Shown here one piece after another: positions 49,083 to 61,118 of a stretch of 64,000 nucleotides of DNA (positions are counted from its first letter, which is position 1; each line of letters starts with the position of its first letter). The translations under genes and the position numbers were made by a program. Below the pieces are notes generated by a model. It was given only the letters and a program-made list of their open reading frames with translations, was not told the DNA's origin and searched no databases. Location: contig NC_084665.1 in assembly GCF_028389875.1 (NCBI RefSeq), positions 126,953,602 to 127,017,601 of the forward strand. The letters are read 5' to 3'. This DNA is from Rhea pennata. Lineage: Eukaryota; Chordata; Aves; Rheiformes; Rheidae.

Positions 49083-50329
49083 TTTTTGCACTATTCCTTT
49101 GAATAAGAAAACATCCCGATCACAGGCATGGGCACCAACATGAGAGCTTGGATAAATGCGTGTCCCAGAAAAGGACTTAAGAAGAGTTAGCATTATGTTT
49201 GTTTCTGCTCCGGACTGTAACTATCCTTACCTGTAAGGACAGGATGTGGAATGGGGCATGGACACAGTGTAACTGGAGTAGAGGAGATCTTCATATGGGA
49301 AATTCCCTACTCAGTCCTGGAAGAAAAGGGGGAGAAATAAATGGTCTTAGATGCAATGAATCCCAAGTTTCTTAGGCGAATGGGTGCATTTTCCTGTCTG
49401 AGAACGGTAGAGAGAAATGGTACAAGTTGTGCCAGTGTCATCCAATCCAGGTTACTTTCAACACAGAGAAGTTTGTATCTCGAGCATGTCTTCCAGCTTA
49501 CTGCTGCTGTGGTTCAGGGGACGGTCGCAATGGCCGTGGTTCCTGATGCACTGCTCCTACAAGGAGATGGATTTGCACATGTTTAAGGCCAGCTCTAATG
49601 AGGACTTGTTTCATGAGGAACAGTATATTTTTAAGCTCATTCAGCCATGGAGCAGAATGACTATGTGGGCTATCAGAAAACCCTTCTTCCAGACGATGAA
49701 ACACTTCAAGCCCTAGAGAGAGAGATTAGTAAAACTTGTCAGTAATTTCACATAGCAAATAAATTGGGGGGGAAATACATAATTTGCCCTATTTTTTCCC
49801 AGAAAATCTATTATACAGTCACAGGCAAATGGATGCACTCCCTTCTAATTCAATGTTTTTCTGCTTTATAAATTAAATGTTTTAACTTTTGTCTTCTTTC
49901 CATTCAATAATTTGACTTGGTCAGATCCTAAATATTCTCTATAAATAACATAATTTTGCTATTTAAAAATATTTCTCTCTCCTAAAGAGCACAAAGGAAA
50001 ATGAAATGAGCCATCCCCTTGGTTCCTTTTTTTAAAAAAAATGGTTAGCTCTTATGAAACAATGATTCATCTCTCTGGCCAGCAACTCCCACCTTCTATG
50101 GGAAAATTTTCAAATGCAATAATCTTGTTCATGATTTCCCAAGAATGCACACCTGCATTTTTTCAGCTAGCCCCATTCTAAATGTTAATGGTGGCCTGGA
50201 AACAGTTCTTTCTGGAAGAAATGACTGTCTAAAAATGGCAGCTATGGTTACTTGTGTGGGAAGAGAAGCTTCCAGTAAAAGACTGCACAGTAATTTAACA
50301 ACAAAAACATAAAAAATGGAAACTAGGCA

Positions 50330-50505
50330 TTTTCAGACTACAGAAAAGGCACAGACATTTAGCGGTATGTGGGATTAACTATTGGAACAGTTGCCTATGG
50401 ACAAAGAAGACCCTTGATAATTTAAAGTATTTAAGTCAAGTCTGGATGCTTCTCCTAAATGGCTTCTCATATCTCAAATAGAAGGTATGGGTCTGATGCT
50501 AAATG
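50330..50505 (+). mobile_element. Ancient CR1/L3-like 3' fragment
   Basis: GGGATTAACTATTGGAACAGTTGCC...TTAAGTCAAGTCTGGATGCTTCTCC matches the general wording of the CR1/L3 3' coding region (the part reading W-N-xLP and FK-S-LDxxL). It is strongly diverged. The assignment is by remembered consensus only. Confidence 0.45.
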
Positions 50506-53500
50506 CAATCAGTAAAGTCTTTTGACAGTTCCCCTGCCTGAACTCAAGCATTTTTTGGAGACGTGCCTGGATATCTTTCCTTCTTGTATGTCCCCAGCAG
50601 AAAGAAAGTTGCAAAAACTTCCTGGGTGCTAAGCCTTGTGTGAAGGAACAGAAGGTGAAGGCTGAAGCGAGGAGACATGCTGCTGATGTACGGGAAGCTT
50701 CGGGAGATTTTGGCTAAGGGCTTGCATAACGGGTGCCTAACTGCATGGTCGCACATGATGCTTAGCTTCTTGCTGAGCACATCCCACCATCCTACCACCT
50801 GGGACATGGTTATATCTCTTCAGTCTGGCAAGATGAGGAGAGAACCCGGGAGGAGCAGGGGGGTGGTAAGGAAGGAGCTGAGAGAGGGGCAGGAGAGCAC
50901 TGGAGGTTGAGCAGAGGTTTGACAGGATTTGGAAGCGTATGACTTCCTTGCCTGCCTGCTATGGTTTTGTCTTTTTGAACTGTAGTGGGAAATTGAAAAA
51001 TAGAGCCTGCCTGCCTGGCACAGTACTAACAGAGTAGAAGGTCTCCAAGAGAAGGTTCAGTCTTTCTGGTATAAATTCTATAAATTCTCCTATAAACTCT
51101 CTAGCAGACGTGCTGACCTCTGATAGGAAACACAAGCTTGCAGAGATGTGACCTTGCTTCTCTGAGTCAAGGATCCCAAAGCTTCTCAAATCCCTGCTCT
51201 TCCAATAAAAGCCCTTTATGACTTTGGTCTCTCTATAAGTAATCGCTTTCTAGAAAAGAAGGTGTTTAGTGCTCTAAGTGATATTGGTGCACAGGTGTAA
51301 TGGTTATGTAAGGAATGAATAAATATTGCTGGAAAACAAGAAGAAAAACTGGGGTTTCTCACTGATTTGATGTTTGAGTCCAATTCATTGATTGTTTTTT
51401 TTTCCTTTTTTTTTTAATTTGTGAAGAAAGGAAACATAAGAGAAAGCAGGAGTGCCTCATAGGTGAATTATGAAAGAATACATCATTTTGCAGTACTTGT
51501 CATTAAAAGATTGCATCTCTTTCCTTATTTCACCCGCAAATATTAATGATGCTTTGTTGGGCGTTCACCTGAGAATTTTCAATTTGGTGTCTGCTCTGAA
51601 CTTGAAACTGTTTTGATCAGGACTCTAGATCTAGACTTTCCTGAGAAGATAATATTTTGTTTAAAAACTGTCACCTATCTCAGCCATCCATATCCTGGCT
51701 AGGTGACTAATGCCAACTAAGAAGTAACTAAGGATCTTCAGGAACTATGTTCATCCTTACCATCATTCCTTTGATTTCTCTGGAGTTACCTAAAAGACAA
51801 ATCAGATTCCAAGGTATATGATGAGTGGACGGCTCATGGAAGTTAACCAGAGCTCTACAGGCCTTTATACAAGTGGAAAGCATTACCTCTTTAGCCTTGA
51901 TTCCATTCTCACTTATACTGGTATGACTTAAAAGGAATGTCACTGAGTGAGATTTACACCCATGTTACATGCGTACAAGCAAGAGAAGGATTGGGCAAAC
52001 TGTGCTTAAAGCCCCAGTGGATTTGAGAGCCTTCTCCAGCAGATTAGTTAGCTTTTCTTTCTATCCTTAGCAACACAGTCCTGATTAACCCTCCAAGCCA
52101 TGGTCAGTCATTTTGAGGACAGTTTGATTGACAGCGTGTTAATGCTAATGCTTTCCCCTGCATTGTCCATTGCACTAGATCCCGGAGGTGGTTGGCTGGT
52201 TGTGTTGGTGTTTTCTTGGGGTTTTTTTGTTGTTGTTGTTTTCTTTTTCTTTTTATCTACTGGTTATTCTCTAAGAAAAAGTCATCTTGCGCACAAGACA
52301 TGAAGTATTTCAATGTAAGTACAAAAAATATGCATTGAAGCTTCTCGGTGTAAGGTATCTGTAAAAAGGTATACTTGTGCAAAAAGACTATTTTTGTTGC
52401 CTTGCCAGATATTCAGTAGAATCTCCTTCCCATCTCAACCCTTGAAACTGACTGTACTGCACTTCTCCCTGTGGGAGCTGTTCATATTTTGTGCAATGTT
52501 TTCTTGCAAGGCTCTTTCCTCCCACTAAATGGTGCTTCATGAAAAGGCTGATAGAGCATCTAGGCTTGGGTGAGTAACCAGCTCTATCACCCAAGACTTA
52601 AGGGACAATGTTCCTGTGTATCAGTCGATCCCTTAATAGCCTTGTGTAATTATTCCTAAAGAAAACGGTTATTAGGAAACTATTTTATGATTTGCCCCAC
52701 ATTTTAACTTTTCATACTTCTTTTAATGTGATTTAACAACTTAGAAAAGTAGAATAAATCACTAGGAAGCAGTTAGCTTTCTGGGAACAGAGCCAGCATT
52801 TCGTACACCACCATTGGTCCAGAGACCACAATTTGTCTGGATAATGGGTTTGTTTGGAAAGTATGCTGCTAGTGTCTAAAAGTGCTAATGTGGGACTCAT
52901 GGAGACAAAGCTAGGGCCACGCTTTTGAATGCTGTTGAAAAACAGAGAAATGAGATATTTTTCTCCTGGAAGATAGAGTGATGAATTGACCTTTAACTGG
53001 AAAATATATAAGTGAATAATCGCTTGGCAAAATATTTACATGGAAAGAATAAATCATACTAAAATCTGTGTCAGTGTGTGAGGATATCAAAAAAGAGAGA
53101 TCTGTCAAAATAATCATCTTCCAAATGGTCCCTAATGTCTTTTCTCACCTAGCGCAGGTTAAACTTTTAATTATTGCAGAAATGAATTTGCCATATTACA
53201 AAGTGCACAAATATTTCACTTGAGAGTAGCATAGTAAGAAAATAATAGTTTTGCTCTAAAATGTAGATAAAATCAGATAAAATTTACTGCTTTATGAATG
53301 CTGCACCTCTGAAAATCAGTGACAAAATTCCCATTAATTACAGTGGTCAAAGAACTAGTCCTCCAAAATGTAATTTGTGAGCTGCATGACTATTTTCTTG
53401 AAGCTAAGACCTCATTCAGCTGTTGCAAGAACTGTAACCAGGAATGAACCGAAGGAAATGTGTTATTAGCAATATATTTATTGCCTTCTAACTCATTTGA

Positions 53501-53692
53501 AACACTGAAGAATTTCCTTCTTCTAGGAGACTTTTTCAAAGTTGCCATAGAAAACTGCTATCAACTAAGAATATAATTTGGAAAATAAATTGCATGTAGA
53601 CGCTTGTGGCCAGAGCCTTCTGCCAGCTACAGGAAAACCTGCTGTATTCCCTACTAATAATTCAAATGTTTTGTTGCCCCTATGTGAGCAGT

Positions 53693-53710
53693 AACTTCTG
53701 ATCAGAAGTT
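53693..53710. repeat. 18-bp perfect palindrome
   Basis: AACTTCTGATCAGAAGTT equals its own reverse complement. It lies about 1.2 kb upstream of the first coding exon of RP1L1. Palindromes of this size may be dimeric factor sites or chance. Confidence 0.6.
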
Positions 53711-54924
53711 GAAGTCTCTAAATGCAGTTTCAGAATCTATTTAAATTAGTGTAATTAACTCAAACTGAAGTAGGTTCACTCTTCTTTTTTTAATGATCCT
53801 ACTGTCCTGTCTTTCTTGATATTTGCCATGTTCACTATAACCAATGTCTTAGCAGTTGTAAGCAGTGTTCTTTTTTCTTTCCATGTCAAAAAGAAAGCAA
53901 TTTATGCTTTGCCCTCGTTGTTCATTCAATGTGGTGTATGATTTTTTTTTATTATTATTCATTGATTTAAAAGACATGCATTTGAGAAGACCAAGCAAGA
54001 AAGAGTAGAGCCCAGTCTCTTTTCCGCTTTTTTTCCATAATGGTAAAGATATTAACAGTTTTCTTACAGTGGGGTTCCAAAATCTGGACTTCAGCCTTCA
54101 GATCCAAATATGTAAGCCAAATCATCATTAAAAACACAAGACGCCAGCAACTCCCATACAAACTAGACATATTATTCTCTTCATATCTATCCCTAGCTGT
54201 CCAAATTCAAATTTTCCAACTGTTTTGTAAGCCCAGTTTTTGCAGTTCTATTTGTCATCTTGAAATATTTCTTGCCGTATTTGCTAGCATAACTGACATG
54301 GATTTTCATCCAGATTTTGCCTCAATACACTACAGCACAGCCACGTGCATCTGTTCTAAAATCAGGGTACTCTGCCCTCTCAGTGCAACCATCACTCAGG
54401 AGTGGTTGTGTGCTGCAATGTGCAACCATTTCATGAATAAATTTAACATTTTTTTATTCTGCTCCAGTTCACAGGGCTAAAGAGTTACTTGAGCATCTCA
54501 GCTCCCTGCTTGTAAAAATAAAAGCAAAGTAATCATTGTCTCTGATATTTTCAGAGAAAACCCCAAAAATATAAACAAGGGAGACACAAAGTTCAAAAGG
54601 ACAAAAATACACAAATATCAGTTTTTGTGGGTTTTGCTTGAGGTCTGACTCATCCTTTTTGTGCTTTAAGGGCTACTGAGGCTGACCGAACTCTTGCTGT
54701 CAAAGGCCACTTTAACTGTGAGGAGCAGGGTTATGACTGCTCTCGCTGCTGCATTTATCTACCTGAGCTAGCACATTCACAACTCTGTGTGTGAAAATCT
54801 ACTCTTGCTTAAGCATACTCAGTAAAATTTGTGTTATGAAAACAAACTCTACTCCCATGCTAATAAGGCATTGATTCTGCATGACTCAAAGAAACCCTAC
54901 TCTATTTTTGCTTCTCTCTCGCAG

Positions 54925-55582
54925 TTACCTTTAAGCAAGCAGGATGACTCAGGTGCCTGCTGACTACCTGTCCACCACCAGCTCCTACAACTATGAGCCA
55001 GCCCTTCCATCCGTAGCTCGGACAAGTACCATCACCCAGGTTCCCCCAGCCAAAAAAATAACCTTCTTCAAGAGTGGAGATCCTCAGTTTGGGGGAGTGA
55101 AGATGGCCATCAATCAGCGAAGCTTCAAGAGCTTCAATGCACTCATGGATGACCTCTCCCATCGGGTCCCACTGCCGTTTGGAGTACGAACCATCACCAC
55201 CCCACGAGGAATACATTGCATCAGTGAGCTAGACCAGCTGGAGGATGGAGGATGCTACCTTTGCTCTGACAAGAAATATGTCAAGCCTATTAGCATTAGT
55301 TCTGCTGGACAGAGGCCAGGCCCTCCACGAAATGGCCGTCCTTCCAGCACTTTGAGGAGAGCAGCTCAGGAGGGAAAGCTTGAAGATTATTCCACACCCT
55401 TCACTCAGCATGGCTCCAGAATACCCAAGAAAATCACCCTGCTTAAGAATGGAGAAATTGGTTTCCGGCGCTCCATTATCTTGAACCGCAGGAATGCCAG
55501 GAGCTTCAAAACACTCTTGGATGAGATTTCAGAAATCCTGCAATTCCCAGTGAAGAAGCTCTACACTGTTGATGGAAAGAAG
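54925..55582 (+). CDS. RP1L1: RP1L1 first coding exon (doublecortin domains)
   Basis: The exon follows the acceptor CTTCTCTCTCGCAG (AG ends at 54924) and codes from ATG at 54944 for 213 residues, so its first 19 bases are 5'UTR. Residues about 37-112 are doublecortin domain 1 (KKITFFKSGDPQFGGVKMAI, then FGVRTITTPRGI and LEDGGCYLCSDKK). Residues about 162-213 are most of domain 2 (KKITLLKNGEIGFRRSIIL...FPVKKLYTVDGKK). RP1-family proteins bind microtubules through these domains in the photoreceptor axoneme. In humans RP1L1 defects cause occult macular dystrophy. Wording and exon end match RP1L1, and SOX7/C8orf74 linkage favours RP1L1 over RP1. The exon ends AAG|GCAAGT, a GC donor. Reading past it meets a TAG at 55670-55672, so the 242-codon open frame overruns the exon. 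The remaining exons lie outside the window or were not found. Confidence 0.93.
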
Positions 55583-56214
55583 GCAAGTATCTCTGATACC
55601 TGGTGCTGGTCCGCTGGTCAAACAGGTATTATCACATCACTGTTTGCATTCCCTGTGATGCAAATTCTGTAGCTCTCAGTGCTAGTAATTTACTTACTCT
55701 ACCTTGACCCTTTGGGCTTGTGCAGCTAATGTTGCGTTAGTTACTTCCATGTCACACCGAGGGGTGGTGTAAAAGGATCATGTCCAGCCATCCGAGAGTT
55801 TCTTGCATCAGACACTGATTTGGGTCAACAGGGGGCAACCTCTGACAGAAGTCCAAAGGCTCAAATTTTTTGCAGGTGGGTATATAACCCAGATCTGATC
55901 ACCCGAGTGAGAACACAGCAAAACTCGTTCTGCTGCATGGGTGGGTGATGACTTGTTTCATCTCTGTACAGTCCTGAAGAAGGGGAGTATAGAGCTGCAA
56001 TTCCTTGATGAACAGCACGCCAGTGGTTCCCAGAGCTTCCTAAAATATACCTCCAGAGCACATTCACGCTGCCAAAGCTGTGGTTTGGGAAGGTGCAGTG
56101 ATTATGACTGTATTAATTACTCCAGCTGGACAAGGAAATGCAAATGTCCTTTGTACTGATATCACCATCTAGCACAACCTGGCTAGAGATTCATGGAAAA
56201 TATATGAAAGAAAT

Positions 56215-56402
56215 CATGCAAAGAGATTCTCACAGGTCATCTAATTTATTTTCCTGCCTCTAGGTAAGATTGACTCCCTCTCCATTGTTTCAATTAGATG
56301 TTTGCTCAACTTGCTTTTACAAACTTTCAGTAATGGAGTTTCTACCCTCTCCCAGGCAGTTATGTTCCAACATTGACTTAACTTTTCTGTACCTAACAAC
56401 AG
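56215..56402 (-). mobile_element. Ancient CR1/L3-like fragment
   Basis: GTCATCTAATTTATTTTCC...TTTCAGTAATGGAGTTTC...CCCAGGCAGTTATGTTCC is the reverse complement of a decayed CR1/L3 3' region. In younger copies the corresponding wording is TGGAGATTCCACAACC and CTAGGCAA. It explains the open frame at 56270-56458, which is therefore not an exon. Confidence 0.5.
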
Positions 56403-56746
56403 AGAAGCCACCAAATAAGACAGTCCTTAGGTCACGTCCTCCAGTGGCACATTCCTAACAGAATGGGGTCTTGCTCATGATGTGGGATTCTCAGCACTAT
56501 GATAACATAACTAATAAATGCATAAATGATTAGAGTATGAATGGGATCAGAAGATACATTTCTGTAGATGATTTGATGAAAGTGCTGACTGTGGTGGACG
56601 CTTATAGTAAAAACAGAACATATACAGAACGCTTTTCTGTTCCCAGAAGGATTTCCTGATAAAGCTGACACTCTCCTTTTTCCTTCTCCATCTCCTTGTA
56701 ACCTGTACAGTAACCTGTGCTTCCATTTCTTTTGAAGAGGTCTCAC

Positions 56747-56934
56747 CTTTAGCCAGCCTTGTCTCTGGCAATGCAGCCAAGTGGAGCAGTTACCATCCTG
56801 CCCCTGCTGCTTGCCATATTTCCCTTCTTTACAATGCGTTGTGCCATCTCCTCAGAGGTGATTTTTCCAGTCATTTGTAGCATCACACACTGAACCAGAT
56901 CACTGAAATGACTTGGGTTCGAATAACCCATTCT
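56747..56934 (-). other. Exon-like block, unknown gene
   Basis: On the minus strand a strong acceptor (a T-rich tract ending CTCTCCTAG) precedes 188 bases. An ATG-containing frame is open from the first base, and a strong donor (AAAG|GTGAGA) follows. The frame begins RMGYSNPSHFSDL and includes MTGKITSEEMAQRIVKKG. It ends in TAA just two bases before the donor, which is odd for a coding exon. I recognise no family. It could be the final coding exon of a gene with a 3'UTR intron, one exon of the decayed antisense gene proposed for 58.5-61.6 kb, or chance. Confidence 0.35.
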
Positions 56935-59070
56935 CTAGGAGAGAAAAAAAAATGCAGGATTATTTTTAACCCAGATCATTTTGACCTGGCGCAGGGACAA
57001 GAGTGTGCAACTAAGAAGGAGAGAGGGAGGGGATAATGGTGTCTTAAGCCGGCTTTCCTTCTGGAGGCAATGTGTCATATCCCAGTGCTCTCTGCCATCC
57101 CCATCACTCTGCAAAGAGGCTCTGTTCTCAGCTGGAGGATCCGAGGAAAATGTTCTTCCCAAGCATCCTATTGCTACAGCTCTCCTAACCCTATTGGTTT
57201 AGAGACTAAGAGAGTGGTGGTTCCACTCCACATGTGCCAGACAAGTGAAACTGAAATGTCACTGAGCGTTACTGAGCGAGAAGTTGAGAAATCCCACAGA
57301 AACTGCGGATTTAGAAAAGGCCCAGGAACAAAACAAGAAGGTTAGCTGCAGGCAGCCCGAATATGGCCTGGGATAAACAAAACGGAAGAGAATTCACAGC
57401 CTCTAACTTAATTGCCTAAAGGCCAGTTTTCTAAGTCCGAGATGATTAAACTGGTCTCCATCATGTGGGATTTTCTAAGTGCAAGTGTCTAAAGTCTGTG
57501 TATTCCTAGGTGAGCAGGTCATCTAAGCACCCAAAACAGTGAATGCTAGTGAATGAGCTGCTCATCAGCTGTAGGTGCCTACCTTAGCGTGAGCTGGACT
57601 GCTTACTAAACTTTTTGACCCTGTTGATGAGTTCTCTGTGGACTATAATGGGAGAGTAGAAGAAATGGCTCACATGTAGACAAGTGTAGTGTAGGGAAGA
57701 GGAATCCATGTCCTAGGGTATTTCAAAAGTCAATGGAAAGAAATAGACAATTTCTAGGTAGCTTTCTAAATGACTGTAACTTAATAGGCTTGGATTCACT
57801 CCAGATTCGGATATCTAAGCTTCAGTGTTTAAATGTCAGTGCCTATAAACAAGGTATGTGTCCAAGTTCCCATAGAACTGTTGAGGCTTAGCCAACACAG
57901 TCAGTTGAAGTTGGAGCTAGTCAGAGGTAAGTGTCTGCCTTAGAGACCTTCGGAGTCATTTAGGTTCTGGTCTTCTAGCTTCCATCAGTCTTGTTATTTG
58001 CAAAGTGAAGTCCTGAAAGGTTTTTACAGGATGGTAGGTTTTAGATTATGCCTTCTACAGCTACAGTTACACTGCTAAATTAAAAAGTGTCAGACCAGGG
58101 CGCTAGTGCTCTCTCCTTCACGCTGATAAATTGTTAACATCCTCCCTGGTTCGGTCTTGGCTCAGAGAAGTAGTATCCCAAACAATTCCTAGACACAGTT
58201 TGAGAGTTAGGGCTTGGGACCATTTCCTGTAGGCAATTTGGATGCTGCCACTCAATGTCAGAGTGGCCAGACTGCACCAGCTGACCTCTACGCTGAAGAA
58301 TGGGCTCTGGCCCCTACTTAGTTCAGCAGTACAAAGGTAGCCAGCTTGAGTTAGAGAAAAAAAGCACAACCTTGTGACCAAGATATGTTATAATCTAGGG
58401 ATAAGTAGTTCATTTAGTCAGTGATATTTCTGATTTTCAAGACTCGGAGTCCTGTCCAGGCTGTATGGAGACAATAATCTCGTATAACTTAGTAACTACC
58501 TCTTCACTTCCATTTTGGAGAATCTGCACCCACATTTCCAAGAAGGGTTTCACCCTTTATTTCTTAATGCAGTCCTAATGTTCTCCTTCAGACTCTTGAG
58601 TTTTCCACAATTTTCCATTGACAGCTGTCATCACCAAGCCTTTTCCTTTTCCTTCTACTCATTGCAAAGAGTAATATTTTACCTGAGATATACAATAAAT
58701 ACACACTCCCTAAACAGAATATCTTCAGTATCCTTCAACATCCATTTTTCTTTCCATCAAGACATACAGTTATTTTTTGCATTTTCAGCTCTGCAGTGTT
58801 GAATTGCTTCCTGGTCATCCTGTCTAAAAAGATCTCTATTCTTCCAGAGTCCAATATGCCATTCTAACATGTCAAAACTTGACAAGACAACCGGTATGTC
58901 ATAGCTAATAAATGACTAGAAGTGTTCACTGTGAAGTGTTTGAACTTGATGGTACCTGCTGTGCTTTGCATGCCAACATCTTTGCTGACAGTGGGGCCCC
59001 ACTTTAAGAGCCAAGCTACATAGCTCTCTTCAGGAGATACAATGTCAATAGCTTTGCCCATTATTGCTTC

Positions 59071-59160
59071 GATCTCATCATAGAATCAGTAAGGTTGGAA
59101 GGGACCTCTGGAGACCATCTAGTCCAACCTCCCTGCTCAGCAGGGTCACCTAGAGCATGT
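59071..59160 (-). mobile_element. CR1 3'-end fragment
   Basis: CATAGAATCAGTAAGGTTGGAAGGGACCTCTGGAGACCATCTAGTCCAACC...CACCTAGAGCATG is a nearly perfect reverse complement of the last 90 bases of the CR1 seen at 40.07 kb. It is an extremely 5'-truncated but young insertion. It splits the antisense coding-like tract. Confidence 0.92.
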
Positions 59161-61086
59161 TATCCACACCCGCGATGTGACCTTTGCTGATGCAAATGGT
59201 TCTGTCCCTGCTGTGCATGAATGTCACTCAAAAAGGTGTTGATGATTGTTGTTGCAGCTATATTATCTCTCTGACAGACCATATAGGTTAAAATTATCTA
59301 CATATAAGATTTGACTGAGGGTAATGCTTTCCACAGTGAGTTCTAGGGCTCCCCTAGAGACCATTTCCAAGATTTTGTTTTTCTCCATGTTTTTCATATC
59401 CAGAAAAGCAGGGGCGAATCAAGCACCATGAGGTAATCTATCCATATTTCCTTGCAATTTCTTTTTTTTTTTTAAATCTGAATTTTTTTATAATAATCTT
59501 GTTGATCAATACTTCATCTTCAATGCCTTATTAATTTTATTTGTACTCTTTTCACTTCTATGTGGAATGTCTATTTCTTACTAGGTGACTGTAAGTCCAG
59601 TCTCATCAACATTATCAGCTTCCATGCAGCTAGAAAATGCATGATAGTTCATATCTTTACTGGAGACTCTTTCAGAGTGATTTTTTGCCTCCCTTAGTTT
59701 TAATCACTTAGTTCTTGCAGTTTAACTGTTCTTCACTGCTTATGCAGTGGTCATTCCTGTTAGAACTTCCTGAATAGTCTCAGTTGCAAAACATTAAAAC
59801 AAACAAACAAAAAAATGTCATTTGGTCTTGGATTTTTTTCCAGGCTTTTACTTTCTTAAGGATCTTCTACGCTGTTTCTGTCAAATTTTTATTATACTTC
59901 ATCTTCAAAATCTTTGTGAATAGTTCCTTATGCAATAGTGCTTGTGTCCCAGAGTTTTTACCAGATTTTTCTGAATGTTGTGAATTTACTGCAGTCTGGA
60001 GGATTTCCTGAAGTAACCTCCTTCAGCTGGTGCTGAACATTAATTTTGACTACGTCTTGTCTTCACAGGTACATCTGCACTTTTTCTATTGGTAAAAATG
60101 AAATCATGTTTTTGTTCTTCCATGATTGCTCAAAGGTGTTTGGATGCTTTATATTTCTCGAGTATTTCCCTGTTTCTGATACTATTCTATTTGAATAATA
60201 ATTTATTGCTATCTAAAGTATTGCTATCTTCTGTTATCATTGTTTACGTGTACTGTCACAAGCCTTCTTGACACAGAGGCCACTATTGCTGGGCTCAGGG
60301 GACAAGGAAGAGGTAGAATTGTAGATGATGACTTTTGACGTTCGTTCCCATGATTTGACAGATTTACTGAATAGCGATGTAATAGCTTGTATATCTGGAC
60401 TACTGCTTGATTGACTTTATAATTGTCTGTCTTAGAATGTGAGTCACAGCATTTAATAGCAGAATCACATTTTTTTTTGTTGCTAGTTTTAACTTGATCT
60501 CTTGAAAACTGAACAGTAAAAAGGAAAATTTCCTGTACTACAGATGAATCCATCTCTTCTTCAGCAGATGAAAGTATTGTTTGCAGGCCTGGGAGTGCTG
60601 CCCCTCCAATCTCCTTTTGTTTTGTTCTTCTAGTATATCTCAAGATCTAAACTTGAATATTAAGATAAGATAAATCATCTGTGAGACTGAAAATATGGTT
60701 GGTATATATTGTCCCAGCACCTCAATTTTAAATCTGTAACTTTTTTTGATACACCCAGAACCCTTCAAAATTACAAGACTTTGGTTTCTCATTATACCCT
60801 TATGTAGGTGTAAATTGAGACACTTGTAGAACAGATTTGTTGTTTTGTACACTCTTCATATGCTAATAATTTGAAAAAAGCAGAGAAGAAAAGGTTTTTT
60901 TTCCTTTTATTAGATCACCTCATCCACAAATGTTTCCACTAAACTTTTAGGTTGATTTAATTGTAATTCACAGAGAAATACACATTTGGACCAAAAGTCT
61001 CATAGGTTTTTGCACATCAGTACTTTTTATTCTTTGGAAAAAAATCTTGTCTCATTTATTTTAGTAGATTTCATTTTTTCATTTCC

Positions 61087-61112
<26 letters not shown>
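61087..61112. repeat. T26 homopolymer
   Basis: A run of 26 T, equal to A26 on the minus strand. It could be the poly(A) remnant of a retrocopy on the minus strand, but coding-like text continues on both sides. Confidence 0.9.

Positions 61113-61118
<6 letters not shown>

Larger units (their letters stand above)
49081..54924. other. Region upstream of RP1L1 first coding exon
   Basis: No coding exon is supported. The untranslated first exon and promoter of RP1L1 are expected here or further left but were not recognised. The stretch includes an old CR1/L3-like fragment near 50.33-50.50 kb and an 18-base perfect palindrome at 53693. Confidence 0.5.

Noticed and set aside
49341-49716. Overlapping plus-strand frames of 81 and 99 codons near 49.4 kb
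   Set aside because: No motif, and the two frames contradict each other. Possibly decayed repeat, but not assignable.
54925-55582. RP1 as the identity of the doublecortin gene
   Set aside because: RP1 sits beside SOX17. The wording of both doublecortin domains and the linkage to SOX7 and C8orf74 fit RP1L1 better.
56270-56458. Plus-strand frame after a TAG acceptor, considered as RP1L1 exon 3
   Set aside because: It does not continue the doublecortin domain, and the sequence reads as the antisense of an old CR1/L3 fragment.
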